From positions 62,001 through 126,000 of the forward strand of contig JAGWYN010000006.1 of assembly GCA_018969295.1 (NCBI GenBank): a DNA stretch of 64,000 nt, in the 5' to 3' direction. Below, one piece after another: positions 54,037-63,237 of this stretch. Below the pieces are notes generated by a model. The model searched no databases, was not told the origin of the DNA, and saw only the letters and a list, made by a program, of their open reading frames with translations. Position 1 is the first letter of the stretch; the number at the start of each line of letters is the position of its first letter. The stretch is from Chloroflexota bacterium. GTDB taxonomy: Bacteria; Chloroflexota; Anaerolineae; Caldilineales; Caldilineaceae. The position numbers and the translations under genes are program-made.

Positions 54037-57000
54037 ATGCTAAAGTCGAACATCAAATGGATCGCTGTTGGGTCTGTGTTTTTTCTGCTCCTCTATTTTG
54101 CACAGGCTGCTGCAGGCATTGGAAGCCCGGACATCCGCCAGGCAATTCCGTTGACGCCATACCAGCCCAATGATGAAGAGGAAGTAAGAGCAGCGTTGCA
54201 ACAAGCTTTACGTGCACGCGCGACCGCGATGGCCCCGAGCGATCAATCGTCTGATCTTGCCTCATCTATCCAATCGATCGTCATCGATGGGGAATGGGCA
54301 CATGCCTATCTACAGCCGCCGGCAAATTCATCTCAGCCGCATGTGAATCTGGCGACAGTCGCCCTCTTGCGCCGAGTGGGCCAGGACACTTCCTGGCAGG
54401 TCGCTCTCCCCCCCACAGACATATGGCAAAGCTGGATGAAAGAAATTCCTGCATCCTTGATGGATGAGTCCACAAAAAATTACCTGCTTGGAACGCTGGT
54501 GCCAAGTGCCCCGCTGGCCCACTACAGCGGATATAAATTGCCGTGGTCAGGTGGGTTTGAGGCCAATATTGGGTGTGTCCTGAACAACTGCATCTTCAAT
54601 GGCGCTCCCTACCATGGCTACGCAGCTGCAGATTTCTTCATCACGGGCGATTCTTATGTCCGTGCTGCCAAAGGGGGTACGGTAGTTTTCCGTAAAGACA
54701 CGAGCCCGGATACCAATCGATGTGGGAATGCCAGTTGTTGGCGATGGTCGAATGTCGTTGTAATTCGTCACAGCAGCGCTGAGTATTCGTGGTACATGCA
54801 CCTGGCATATGGTTCCATCCCAGGCCATGTCCAAGAAAATACTTGGGTCGAACAGGGAAGTGTTTTGGGGCGCCAAGGTTGCACCGGTTTTTGTACAGCC
54901 GCACACATCCACTTCATGGTTGCAACTGTAATGAATCCGATATTGGACAATGCCGATCCTGTCCTTCGTATGCCGAATTGGCCACGGGGCAGCTACGCAA
55001 CGTTCGACTTCGACGAGATGGACTGGCAACGTCTCGCTCAAGTTGCTTACAATACGCCTATCACATCATGGAATACGGTCGGTTCATTGCCCACCCCCAC
55101 CCCTCGCCCGACGACCCAGCCAGCACCTACGCCGACGCCACGCCCTACACAGCCCCCCAATCCGACGGCAACGCCGCTGCCCACACAGCCTCCGCCGCCC
55201 AGCGAGAGCAACATTCAGATTGTGAGCGTCTCCAGCCACACAGTCAATCCGGGCGAGTCGTTCAACCCTTCGGTGACGATGCAGATTCTGAGCGGGCAGC
55301 TGCTGCTCTCGCGCGGCGATCATCTGCACGCCGTGCCAGAGGAGACCACCAACACGCTGGGCGCCTGGCCGGTGCAGAGCGTGCGGCGCGCTGTCAATGC
55401 GGGGGAGACGTATACCTTTGACGTGGCCAACGACGCAGGATTTCGTATGACCGCGCCCAGTTCGCCGGGGACCTATACCAGCCGCTGGCAGCTGCGCGTG
55501 GCAGGCAACCATATCGGCCCCGTCGTCGAAATCCCGGTGACAGTGCGTTCCGTGGCGCCGCCCCCCTCGCCCTCGGGCTGGCGCGCACAGTATTGGAACG
55601 GCTACTACAGCGACAATCCCTGGGGCAATGGCCGCTGCAAAGCGGACGACTACACCGATTCCATTCCTTTCACCCAGGATTGGGGTACTTCTGGCCCAGG
55701 CGGCGGCTGCTCTGGGGAGCGCTTCAGCGTGCTGTACGAACGGCGCTTTGATTTCGTGGCCGGTCGCTATCGCTTCCACTGCCACCGTGACGGGTACTGC
55801 CGAATCTTTATCCCAGAGCTTGGCTTGACGCATGCGGAAGAAGCTGGCTCGTTTGGCGGCATGGATTGGGGCGTCGATATCCCAGCCGGCAACTGGGAGG
55901 TCAAGATCGAATACTCGCACCGGCGCGAAAACGGCAACGCGCGCCTGGAATTCTGGTGGCAGGGGCCGACATCCTATCTGCCCCCACTCGACGTCGACTG
56001 CGCCTCCGCTCCTTACGAGTGGTGCGGGGCGTACCGCGTCGCCTGGAATTCCCCGTCAGACAGCTACATCTTGCGCCAGCTGGAGGGCTCCGGTTCTCTG
56101 GATCACGACTGGGGAAGCAGCGGGCCTGGGTATGGCATTTACGCGGATTTTTCCGGCGAGTGGTCGCGGCTTGCCAAGTTCGACGCCGGGTTGTACCGCT
56201 TCCACGCCATCCACGACGATGGCGTCAAAATCAGCGTGGCCGACTCAGAGATTATGAACGAATGGAACAGCTGCTGTCGCAAGGATACCGCAGAGGTCTG
56301 GCTCCCTGCCGGCGATCACCGCATCCTCGTTACCTGGTTCGACAGCGGGGGCGGCGCCGTGCTCAAAGTGTGGTGGGAGAAGATCACAGCCTGTTACGAC
56401 CTTACGATCACCCAGGATCCAGTGGCGCCGGCCGGCCAGATCACCAGCTCACCGCCGCCCAATTGCCCAACCAACGATACAAAATACACGGCTGGCAGCA
56501 CAGTGACACTTTCTGCTGCGCCGCCAACCGGTGCAGAATTTGCCGGCTGGGGAGGCGACGTCAGCAGCACCAGTGCGTCCGTGAGTCTGGTCGTCGATTA
56601 CGACAAAAACATCGTGGCACGCTACAGCCACTGCCAGAGCCTCCAGGTGGGCACATCGGCGGAAGGGCGAATCGAAACCAGCCCAGCCCCCTCGTGCGCA
56701 GACGTGGGCTATCGCCCAGGTGCCACGGTGCGTGTGGAGGCGATCCCCAACGCGGGCCAGCAGTTTGTCCGCTGGCGCGAAGATCTCGCAGGCGCCAGCA
56801 ATCCAGCGACGTTGCTCATAGACGCCAATCGGTCAGTGGCTGCCGACTACGCGGCGATCCCAACACCCGCCTCGAATGCGTGGTACGGCGAGTATTTCAA
56901 CAACTTGACGCTGGCCGGCGACCCTGTGATGGTGCGCAACGATCCATCCCTCAACTTCAGTTGGGGCAACACGTCCCCTGCCGAGCCTGTCGCTGTTGAT

Positions 57001-57387
57001 TTCTCGGTGCGCTGGACACAGTCGCTCAGCCTGACAGCAGGTATCTATCGGTTTTCTCTGACACACGATGACGGGATGCGCCTGTGGATCGATGGCGTTT
57101 TGCATGCAGACGAATGGGAGAGCTGCTGCCGGACGGATACGGTCGATGTGCCCCTTGCTGCAGGTTCGCGTACGATCGTCGTCGAATTCGTTGATCTGTA
57201 CGGTGCGGCACAGGCCGCTCTGGCTTGGGAAAAACTGGAGACGCCTACACCGGAGACGCCTACACCGGAGACGCCTACACCGGAGACGCCTACACCACAG
57301 ACGCCTACACCACAGACGCCTACACCACAGACGCCTACACCGGAGGAATTTTCCCACAGCATTTTCCTGCCGGTCACACTGCGGTAA
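54037..57387 (+). CDS. Secreted M23-peptidase-like protein with NBR1-like Ig, PA14 and InlB-type repeat domains
   Basis: The 1116-residue protein has a signal peptide (residues 1-27). Residues about 170-310 resemble a LytM/M23 peptidase: PYHGYAAADFF near 192, GWSYMH-like SWYMHLAYG, and AAHIHFM near 289, giving the H..D and H-x-H zinc ligands. A PTP linker leads to an NBR1-like Ig domain (IQIVSVSSHTVNPGESF). Two PA14 domains (from WRAQYWNGYYSDN and AYRVAWNSPSD), two divergent InlB-type repeats (EFAGWGGDV, QFVRWREDL) and a third PA14 (WYGEYFNNLTLAG) follow. It ends with seven ETPTP/QTPTP repeats and HSIFLPVTLR. It probably remodels peptidoglycan or binds glycans at the cell surface. Confidence 0.85.
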   Translation: MLKSNIKWIAVGSVFFLLLYFAQAAAGIGSPDIRQAIPLTPYQPNDEEEVRAALQQALRARATAMAPSDQSSDLASSIQSIVIDGEWAHAYLQPPANSSQPHVNLATVALLRRVGQDTSWQVALPPTDIWQSWMKEIPASLMDESTKNYLLGTLVPSAPLAHYSGYKLPWSGGFEANIGCVLNNCIFNGAPYHGYAAADFFITGDSYVRAAKGGTVVFRKDTSPDTNRCGNASCWRWSNVVVIRHSSAEYSWYMHLAYGSIPGHVQENTWVEQGSVLGRQGCTGFCTAAHIHFMVATVMNPILDNADPVLRMPNWPRGSYATFDFDEMDWQRLAQVAYNTPITSWNTVGSLPTPTPRPTTQPAPTPTPRPTQPPNPTATPLPTQPPPPSESNIQIVSVSSHTVNPGESFNPSVTMQILSGQLLLSRGDHLHAVPEETTNTLGAWPVQSVRRAVNAGETYTFDVANDAGFRMTAPSSPGTYTSRWQLRVAGNHIGPVVEIPVTVRSVAPPPSPSGWRAQYWNGYYSDNPWGNGRCKADDYTDSIPFTQDWGTSGPGGGCSGERFSVLYERRFDFVAGRYRFHCHRDGYCRIFIPELGLTHAEEAGSFGGMDWGVDIPAGNWEVKIEYSHRRENGNARLEFWWQGPTSYLPPLDVDCASAPYEWCGAYRVAWNSPSDSYILRQLEGSGSLDHDWGSSGPGYGIYADFSGEWSRLAKFDAGLYRFHAIHDDGVKISVADSEIMNEWNSCCRKDTAEVWLPAGDHRILVTWFDSGGGAVLKVWWEKITACYDLTITQDPVAPAGQITSSPPPNCPTNDTKYTAGSTVTLSAAPPTGAEFAGWGGDVSSTSASVSLVVDYDKNIVARYSHCQSLQVGTSAEGRIETSPAPSCADVGYRPGATVRVEAIPNAGQQFVRWREDLAGASNPATLLIDANRSVAADYAAIPTPASNAWYGEYFNNLTLAGDPVMVRNDPSLNFSWGNTSPAEPVAVDFSVRWTQSLSLTAGIYRFSLTHDDGMRLWIDGVLHADEWESCCRTDTVDVPLAAGSRTIVVEFVDLYGAAQAALAWEKLETPTPETPTPETPTPETPTPQTPTPQTPTPQTPTPEEFSHSIFLPVTLR
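57241..57345 (+). repeat. Seven tandem 15-bp repeats encoding the TPTPE/Q stalk
   Basis: The unit acgcctacaccggag recurs at 15-base steps from 57241; three central copies end in cacag (Gln instead of Glu). They encode the extended stalk before the C-terminal HSIFLPVTLR tail of the secreted protein. Confidence 0.95.
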
Positions 57388-57397
57388 TCACATCTTC

Positions 57398-57433
57398 CGG
57401 TGCGCAGGGGTCAGGCCGCCTCCCTGCGCACCG
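57398..57433. terminator. Bidirectional terminator between converging genes
   Basis: CGGTGCGCAGGG (57398-57409) and CCCTGCGCACCG (57422-57433) form a perfect 12-bp stem around 12 bases, between the ends of the secreted protein gene and the nitrilase-like gene. It has no long T-run. Confidence 0.65.
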
Positions 57434-57459
57434 ACCAGCAGCTGGAAACAAAACGGACC

Positions 57460-58413
57460 CTACGCTTGGAGTTCGCTCGGCCGGGCCAGAGCCTGGCTGC
57501 GCACAGCGGTGCAGCGTCGGATGTAGTCCTGATAGCTCACCAGGCCATATTCCTCCAGGATGCTCTGGACACTGAGTTCAGGGGAACGGCTTTCAAGCAG
57601 GATCCAGTGTTCTTCGGTGTAGGTGCGGACGGCCAACGCATCGCCGTAGCGGGCCTGGATCTGGGCGATTTTGTCGATCTGCAGGTCGGTGTGCAGCAGC
57701 ACACGGTCGAGTGGGAGGTCGCAGACGGCAATTCGGGACCAGCGCGAGGTGGAAGTCAGCACTTCGCCGGTCAGATCGACGACCCGGGCGTGGTAGGGCC
57801 AGACGGAAGAGACGATCGGGTAGCGGTGGGTCCAGGCATAGCTTTTCACAGGAAACCCGCCTTCGTAGGCCGAGATCCAACAAGCAAAATCGATCTGCTG
57901 GGCTTCCAACGAAGCCCACAGCGAGGGCCAGTTCAGGTCAAAACAGATGGCGACGCCGATGCGGCCAAAATCCAGGTCGAAGGCAGCGGGTTGGCGGCCC
58001 GGTTCGATACCGCAGCGAATTTCCTCTTCCACCGGATAATTTTTTCGGTAGCTCCCGACCAGTGTTCCGCTGCGGTCGAGCACCAGCGCCTGGTTGTAAT
58101 AGCGACCCTTCTCGACAGTGACATGGCCGGCCACCAGATTGAAATGGCCTGCCCGGCAGTGCGCGGCGAGCATTTCGTAGATCGGACCTGGCACCGGTTC
58201 GGCGACCTCCGAGAGTCTGGCCAGCGGCATACCGGCCAGCGGAAAGGCCTCTGGCAGCAAAACCAGGTCCGGTCGATAGCTGCGCGCTGTCTCCAGAATC
58301 GATTGCGCGGTCGCCAGATTCTCTTGCAGCGTGGGGTGGCGCAGGTTGTAAGGAGGGCGCGTGTCTTCCAATGTGGCGAACGATGAGGTGACAATCCGAA
58401 CGGTGCGCGACAT
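57460..58413 (-). CDS. Carbon-nitrogen hydrolase (nitrilase superfamily amidase)
   Basis: ATG 58413 (MSRTVRIVTSSFATLEDTRP) gives 317 residues; the frame upstream is not coding. The catalytic triad is visible: Glu in DLVLLPEAFPL, Lys in GSYRKNYPVEEE and Cys in IGVAICFDLNWPSL. The fold is the alpha-beta-beta-alpha nitrilase type with YNQALVLDRSG. It should hydrolyse an amide, possibly an N-acylated or carbamoylated sugar-related compound, as it is the last gene of a sugar ABC operon. Confidence 0.9.
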   Translation of the reverse strand: MSRTVRIVTSSFATLEDTRPPYNLRHPTLQENLATAQSILETARSYRPDLVLLPEAFPLAGMPLARLSEVAEPVPGPIYEMLAAHCRAGHFNLVAGHVTVEKGRYYNQALVLDRSGTLVGSYRKNYPVEEEIRCGIEPGRQPAAFDLDFGRIGVAICFDLNWPSLWASLEAQQIDFACWISAYEGGFPVKSYAWTHRYPIVSSVWPYHARVVDLTGEVLTSTSRWSRIAVCDLPLDRVLLHTDLQIDKIAQIQARYGDALAVRTYTEEHWILLESRSPELSVQSILEEYGLVSYQDYIRRCTAVRSQALARPSELQA

Positions 58414-58466
58414 AGGGTTCTCTTCTTTCTGTGGGTTTTGCTGTGGGGCAATCGGTCTTGCCCCCA

Positions 58467-58500
58467 GGAGGGCGGAGAGGAATTTCCTTTCCGCCCTCCT
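58467..58500 (-). terminator. Intercistronic hairpin after the binding-protein gene
   Basis: AGGAGGGCGGA (58467-58477) pairs with TCCGCCCTCCT (58490-58500), and the inner AGGAA/TTCCT extends the stem. It lies between the binding-protein gene and the nitrilase-like gene and has no T-run, so it is probably a partial terminator or an mRNA stabiliser. Confidence 0.7.
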
Positions 58501-58538
58501 CACTTCCTTTCAACTGCACGCTCTGTGCAGCCGAGAAC

Positions 58539-59543
58539 CTACCAGCACATCGGCAGCCACTGGTCGATGTTTTCTGGCGTGACCGGAGCGGTCGGTGCCA
58601 GGATTGCTTCGGGAACAATCCGTCCTGCATGGATGTCGTAGGCTGCCCGGACTGCGTAGACGCCCACCAGATAGCTCATCTGCAGCGCGGTGCCCGCCAT
58701 GTCGCCGCTTTGAATGGCCTGGCAGGCGTCGGTGTTGCCATTGGTGCCGAAGACGGCGATCTCTTTTTCGCGGCCGGCCGCTTTGATTGCCTCCAGCGCG
58801 CCCATGGCCATTGGGTCGTCGACCGCATAGACGGCGTCGATCCCGGTCGGGTAGCGGGTCAGCAGATCTTGCATCACGGCGAGGGCCTTGTCCTTGCTCC
58901 ACTCGGCCGGCTGGTCGGCAAGCACTTCGTAGGAGACCCCTGCTGCGGCCCAGGCATCCTGGGCACCCTGAACGCGGTTGACGTAGTCGGTCTGGCCAGG
59001 TTTGCCGCCCAGGAAGATGACTTTGGCCGCTTTGTCGCCCAGTCTGCCGACCATCATCTTGCCGACTGCCAGCCCTTGGTCGTAGGACTGCGAGCCGACA
59101 AAGGTCTCGGTGAAGCCTTTGCCTTCAGGTGCGATGTCGGCGTTCTGTGTGATCACCGGGATGCCCGCCTCGGCTGCTTTCTGGATGGGGGCGATCGCGG
59201 CCGTGGGGTCTACAGCGTTGACGACGATCACATCGGCCTGGCGGGCGATGCAGTCTTCGATCATGGCAGCCTGCTTTTGCGGGTCGAAGGCAGGGTCAAA
59301 GTAGGTGACGTTGGCGTTGAAAAGTTTGGCTTCCTCGTCCATGCCCTGCACGATGGCCGTGATGGAGGGGTGGTCGGCGTTGTTGTGCACCACACAGATT
59401 TCGAACGCCTCTCCTGCTGCTGCGCTGGTTGCCCCTTCTGCCCCAGCCTCCGAGGCGGCAGAGGGGGCGACGGCTGGCAGCGCTGTACAGCCGGCCAGAA
59501 ACAAAACAGCCATCCCTGCGAACAATCCCAGTTGCTTTTTCAT
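58539..59543 (-). CDS. Sugar ABC transporter substrate-binding lipoprotein (RbsB type)
   Basis: This 334-residue protein has a signal peptide with lipobox FLAGC (Cys19) and an Ala/Glu-rich linker. The RbsB fold shows AFEICVVHNNADHPSITAIV, AAMIEDCIARQADVIVVNAV, AAEAGIPVITQNADI, VFGTNGNTDACQAIQSGDM and YAVDDPMAMGAL. It binds a monosaccharide-like ligand for the two permeases encoded just upstream in the operon. Confidence 0.94.
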   Translation of the reverse strand: MKKQLGLFAGMAVLFLAGCTALPAVAPSAASEAGAEGATSAAAGEAFEICVVHNNADHPSITAIVQGMDEEAKLFNANVTYFDPAFDPQKQAAMIEDCIARQADVIVVNAVDPTAAIAPIQKAAEAGIPVITQNADIAPEGKGFTETFVGSQSYDQGLAVGKMMVGRLGDKAAKVIFLGGKPGQTDYVNRVQGAQDAWAAAGVSYEVLADQPAEWSKDKALAVMQDLLTRYPTGIDAVYAVDDPMAMGALEAIKAAGREKEIAVFGTNGNTDACQAIQSGDMAGTALQMSYLVGVYAVRAAYDIHAGRIVPEAILAPTAPVTPENIDQWLPMCW

Positions 59544-59695
59544 TGCTGAATTCTCCTTCTGAACAAGTGCCTGAACAAAACGATGCTTGAAACAAAAGAT
59601 TCTGTCGGTTTTTTTGTGTTGTGCTGCCTGCCATTACCTCCTTTTTCAGAACTGGCTTTTGTGGGGGCTGCAGAAAGCGTTCGGGGTCAGCCCGG

Positions 59696-60670
59696 CTATT
59701 CCCGGTTGCCGTAGGATTGCATCACGAGTTTTTTGCGCAGATTGGCTGCTGAGAGCGCGTCGACAGCCACCACCGCGATCAGAATGACGGCCCGAACGCC
59801 GATCTGGTAATAGGTATGTACGCCCAGCAGATTCATGCCGTTCACCAGCACCCCGAGGGTGACCACCCCCAGCACAGCACCCAGGGTGCTGCCCTTGCCT
59901 CCAGTCAGGCTGGCCCCTCCGATAATGGCTGCGGCGATCGCCCACAGGCCTGAGTCGAGCCCGATGTGCACCGTCGAGGCGTTGAGCCGCGACGCGATCA
60001 GCACCCCGGAAACGGCGGCCAGCAGCCCGCTGAGCACAAAGGCCATTACCTTGTTGCGTTCGATCTGGATGCCGGCCAGGAACGCTGCGTCGGCGTTGCC
60101 GCCGATCGCATACAGGTTGCGGCCGAACTGGGTGTAGGTGAGCAGGAGATGTACCCCGACACAGAGGAGGGCCACCACCAGAATCGGGACGGGCACAGGC
60201 CCCAGCGAGCCTGCCCCCCAGAAGGTGAACGCCGGGTCGCTGCCCGGGATCGGCTGCTGGCGTGTGTAGGTCAACATGGCGCCGCGCACGACGGTCATGG
60301 TGCCCAGGGTGGCAATAAAGGGGACGATTCTGCCTTTGGTCACCAGCAGCCCGTTGATCAGGCCGACGGCGGCGCCGAAGAGCAGCGCGACCCCCACCGC
60401 AAACCAGGTGCCCAGCGGCTGCAACCCCATGGTCAGCGCAGCAGCCATGCTCAGCACCGACCCGACAGAAAGGTCGATCCCACCGGCGACCAAGACGATC
60501 GTCAGCGCCAGGGCCAGTGGAATGTCAAACGAGATCTGGCGGGCAATGTTGTGGATATTCTGTTCGTTCAAAAACAGCGGACCCGTCGTCGAGCCAAAAC
60601 AGAGGATCAACAGTAGCAGCAAAAAGACAACGTTGTGTTGCAAAACAAAATGGCGCATCTTTGTCAACAT
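59696..60670 (-). CDS. Sugar ABC transporter permease (RbsC type)
   Basis: This 324-residue permease shows LVAGGIDLSVGSVLSMAAAL, GRIVPFIATLGTMTVVRGAM, GGNADAAFLAGIQIERNKVM and GGASLTGGKGSTLGAV, the full BPD_transp_2 pattern. About 150 bases separate it from the binding-protein gene, longer than other gaps of this operon, so an internal promoter for the latter is possible. Confidence 0.94.
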   Translation of the reverse strand: MLTKMRHFVLQHNVVFLLLLLILCFGSTTGPLFLNEQNIHNIARQISFDIPLALALTIVLVAGGIDLSVGSVLSMAAALTMGLQPLGTWFAVGVALLFGAAVGLINGLLVTKGRIVPFIATLGTMTVVRGAMLTYTRQQPIPGSDPAFTFWGAGSLGPVPVPILVVALLCVGVHLLLTYTQFGRNLYAIGGNADAAFLAGIQIERNKVMAFVLSGLLAAVSGVLIASRLNASTVHIGLDSGLWAIAAAIIGGASLTGGKGSTLGAVLGVVTLGVLVNGMNLLGVHTYYQIGVRAVILIAVVAVDALSAANLRKKLVMQSYGNRE

Positions 60671-60690
60671 GGTGGTTGCAGCTCCTTGGC

Positions 60691-61719
60691 CTACCGCTTC
60701 TGCAAAAAGCCGTCCATCCAGACGACCAAGAGAAAGACCAGCCCTTTGGCGATCTGTTGTGCCTCGTAGGGCACGTTGAGCAGGACCAGCAGATTGTTGA
60801 GGACGCCCAGGATGAGAACCCCGACGATCGTGCGCAGGGTGCCCCCACGCCCGCCAAAGAGGCTGGTTCCTCCCAAAACAGCTGCGATCAGCGAATCAAA
60901 ATCCATCCCGACGCCTGCATTGGCGACGGTGCTGCCCGTGCGCGAAGTCATGATCAGCCCGGCCAGCGCCGCCGTGGTGCCACAAAAGACATAGGTGGCC
61001 AGCTTGATCGGGGCGACCCTGAGCCCGGCCAGGGCGCCCGCCCGGGGGTTGAACCCGATCACAAAGAGCGAACGGCCAAAGGTCGTGTGGCGCAGCATCA
61101 GCTCCAACACGACCCCCAACAGAAAAAACAGGATGACCGAGTAGTGCAGCGAGTCAAAGAGCTTGCCCCGCCCCAACAACAAGAAGCTGTCGACCGACGC
61201 ATACCAGGTCTTGGACTGGGTCAGAATCAGGTTGACCGAATAGACCAGGATGCTGGTGCCAAGTGTGATCAGAAAGGCGTTGGCGCGCGTCCAGACAATC
61301 AGGGTCCCATTCAGCAGGCCGATCAGCGCGCCCGCCAGCAGCCCCAGCAGCAGAGAGAGGCCAAACCCCGCGCCCCACAGCTGGCTGATCACCGCCACGA
61401 TGCCCGCCAGCCCAACCACATAGGCCACAGACATGTCGAAGTTGCCGGTGAGGAGCAGGATCGTCTGCCCCATCGCCACAATGCCCAACACCGAGACTGT
61501 CCACAAAATGTTGAGCAGATTCTGGGGGGTCAAAAAGACCGGCGACAAAAATGCGCCGAGCCCCATCAGCCCGGCCAGGATGATGAACGCCGGGTTGGCC
61601 GCCAGAAAATGTCGCAGCTCTGCCAGCGCGCCGTGTGGGTCGAACCCTGCCCCCCCTGGAGGCTGGGCCAGGGACTGTGCCGTCTTGCGCATCGTCGCCT
61701 TCTCCTGCTCTTTGGTCAT
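60691..61719 (-). CDS. Sugar ABC transporter permease (RbsC type)
   Basis: This 342-residue permease shows LLTGNFDMSVAYVVGLAGIV (GNFDMS replaces the usual GGIDLS), RANAFLITLGTSILVYSV, GFNPRAGALAGLRVAPIK and GGTSLFGGRGGTLRT. Its start overlaps the stop of the ATPase gene (ATGA). It forms the channel with the permease at 59696. Confidence 0.94.
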   Translation of the reverse strand: MTKEQEKATMRKTAQSLAQPPGGAGFDPHGALAELRHFLAANPAFIILAGLMGLGAFLSPVFLTPQNLLNILWTVSVLGIVAMGQTILLLTGNFDMSVAYVVGLAGIVAVISQLWGAGFGLSLLLGLLAGALIGLLNGTLIVWTRANAFLITLGTSILVYSVNLILTQSKTWYASVDSFLLLGRGKLFDSLHYSVILFFLLGVVLELMLRHTTFGRSLFVIGFNPRAGALAGLRVAPIKLATYVFCGTTAALAGLIMTSRTGSTVANAGVGMDFDSLIAAVLGGTSLFGGRGGTLRTIVGVLILGVLNNLLVLLNVPYEAQQIAKGLVFLLVVWMDGFLQKR

Positions 61720-63236
61720 ACTGCCTGGCCCGTCGCAAAGCGCAGGATGGTCTCCTCGGTGGCCTGCGGGCCCGGCAGCTCCGCCCGGATTCGTCCCTGG
61801 TACATCACCAAGATGCGGTCGCTCATCGCCAGAATTTCGGGCAATTCAGAGGAGATCATCAGGATGGCCACCCCCTGGCTGGCCAGACGGTTGAGCAAGG
61901 CATAGATTTCTGACTTGGCCCCCACATCGATGCCGCGCGTTGGCTCGTCGACCAGCAGCACTTTGGGGTGGGTCGCCAGCCACCGGGCAATCACCACCCG
62001 TTGCTGGTTGCCCCCGCTCAGGTACTGCACCTGCTGCCGGATCGAGGGGGTCTTGATGGCCAGGCGGCGCACAGAATCCTGGGCCAGCTCTGTCTCCCGG
62101 CGCGCCCGGATGACCCCCAGCCAGGAGAGTTTGTTCAGCACAGCCAGCGAGATGTTGTTTTTGACCGGCATGGGCAGCACCAGCCCCTGCTCTTTGCGGT
62201 CCTCTGGCACCAGCCCGATGCCAGCTGCAATGCAGTCGTCGGGGCAGGTCGGGCGGATTCGTCTGCCCTCTACCCAGATTTCGCCCTTCTGGTAGGGCAG
62301 ATCGCCAAAGATCGCACGCGCCAGCTCGGTACGCCCGGCACCGACCAGACCGGCTACCCCCAAAATCTCGCCTTGGTGCAGGGTCAACGAGATGTCTTTC
62401 AAAATTCCCTGGACCGTGAGCTGTTTCACCTCGAGCACGGGGGGGCCAACCGCTGTTGGCTGTTTTTGGTACAGATCCTGCAGGTCGCGCCCGATCATCA
62501 TCCGGATCACGCTGTCGGTGGTCACCGTGCGGAGCGTCTGGGTGGCCACCAGGGCCCCGTCGCGCAGGACAGTCAAAGTGTCACAGATCTGAAAAATTTC
62601 CTCCATGCGGTGTGAGATGTAGAGGACAGCAATTTTTTTTGCCTGCAGACGCCGGATCACAGAGAAGAGCCGTTCTGTCTCGCGCAACGTCAGCGAGGAG
62701 GTCGGCTCGTCAAAAATCACGACCCGCGCATCGAGCGAGACCGCACGGGCGATCGCCACCATCTGCCGCTCGGCGATCGAACACATGCCGAGTGGCAGAG
62801 CAGGGTCGGTGGCGACCCCCAGGTCTGCAAGCCAGCGGGCAGCCTCCCGGTTCATCTGTCCAAAGTCGATCAGCCCGAAGCGGTTGCGCGGCTGCCGGCC
62901 AATAAAAATATTCTCGGCGATCGACAGATAGGGTTCCAGGTTGACTTCCTGGTGCACCGGGACGATGCCCAGCCGGAGCGCGTGGGCTGGGTCCCGGATC
63001 AGCTGCGGCTGGCCGTCCAACAAAATCTGACCTTCGGTCGGCTGGTAGACGCCGGCGAGGATTTTGATGAGCGTCGATTTGCCGGCCCCATTTTCGCCGA
63101 CCAACGCGCGAACCTCCCCTGCCCGCAGCTCGAGGCTCACCTGGTGGAGCGCCCGCACACCCGGAAAGGATTTGCTGATGCTGCGCATTTCCAACAGCGG
63201 CGCATCTGGCAGATGTCCTGCATTGCTGGCCTGCAT
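61716..63236 (-). CDS. Sugar ABC importer ATPase, double-domain (RbsA type)
   Basis: The 506-residue protein holds two ABC domains. The first has Walker A GENGAGKSTL, Q-loop VPVHQEVNLEPYLS, a signature region reading GMCSIAERQMVAIARAV and Walker B VVIFDEPTSSL. The second has a degenerate Walker A (GLVGAGRTEL), signature LSGGNQQRVVIARWL and Walker B VLLVDEPTRGID. This asymmetry is normal for RbsA/MglA proteins, in which mainly the first site hydrolyses ATP. It drives the two RbsC-type permeases downstream. Confidence 0.95.
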   Translation of the reverse strand: MQASNAGHLPDAPLLEMRSISKSFPGVRALHQVSLELRAGEVRALVGENGAGKSTLIKILAGVYQPTEGQILLDGQPQLIRDPAHALRLGIVPVHQEVNLEPYLSIAENIFIGRQPRNRFGLIDFGQMNREAARWLADLGVATDPALPLGMCSIAERQMVAIARAVSLDARVVIFDEPTSSLTLRETERLFSVIRRLQAKKIAVLYISHRMEEIFQICDTLTVLRDGALVATQTLRTVTTDSVIRMMIGRDLQDLYQKQPTAVGPPVLEVKQLTVQGILKDISLTLHQGEILGVAGLVGAGRTELARAIFGDLPYQKGEIWVEGRRIRPTCPDDCIAAGIGLVPEDRKEQGLVLPMPVKNNISLAVLNKLSWLGVIRARRETELAQDSVRRLAIKTPSIRQQVQYLSGGNQQRVVIARWLATHPKVLLVDEPTRGIDVGAKSEIYALLNRLASQGVAILMISSELPEILAMSDRILVMYQGRIRAELPGPQATEETILRFATGQAV

Positions 63237-63237
63237 C

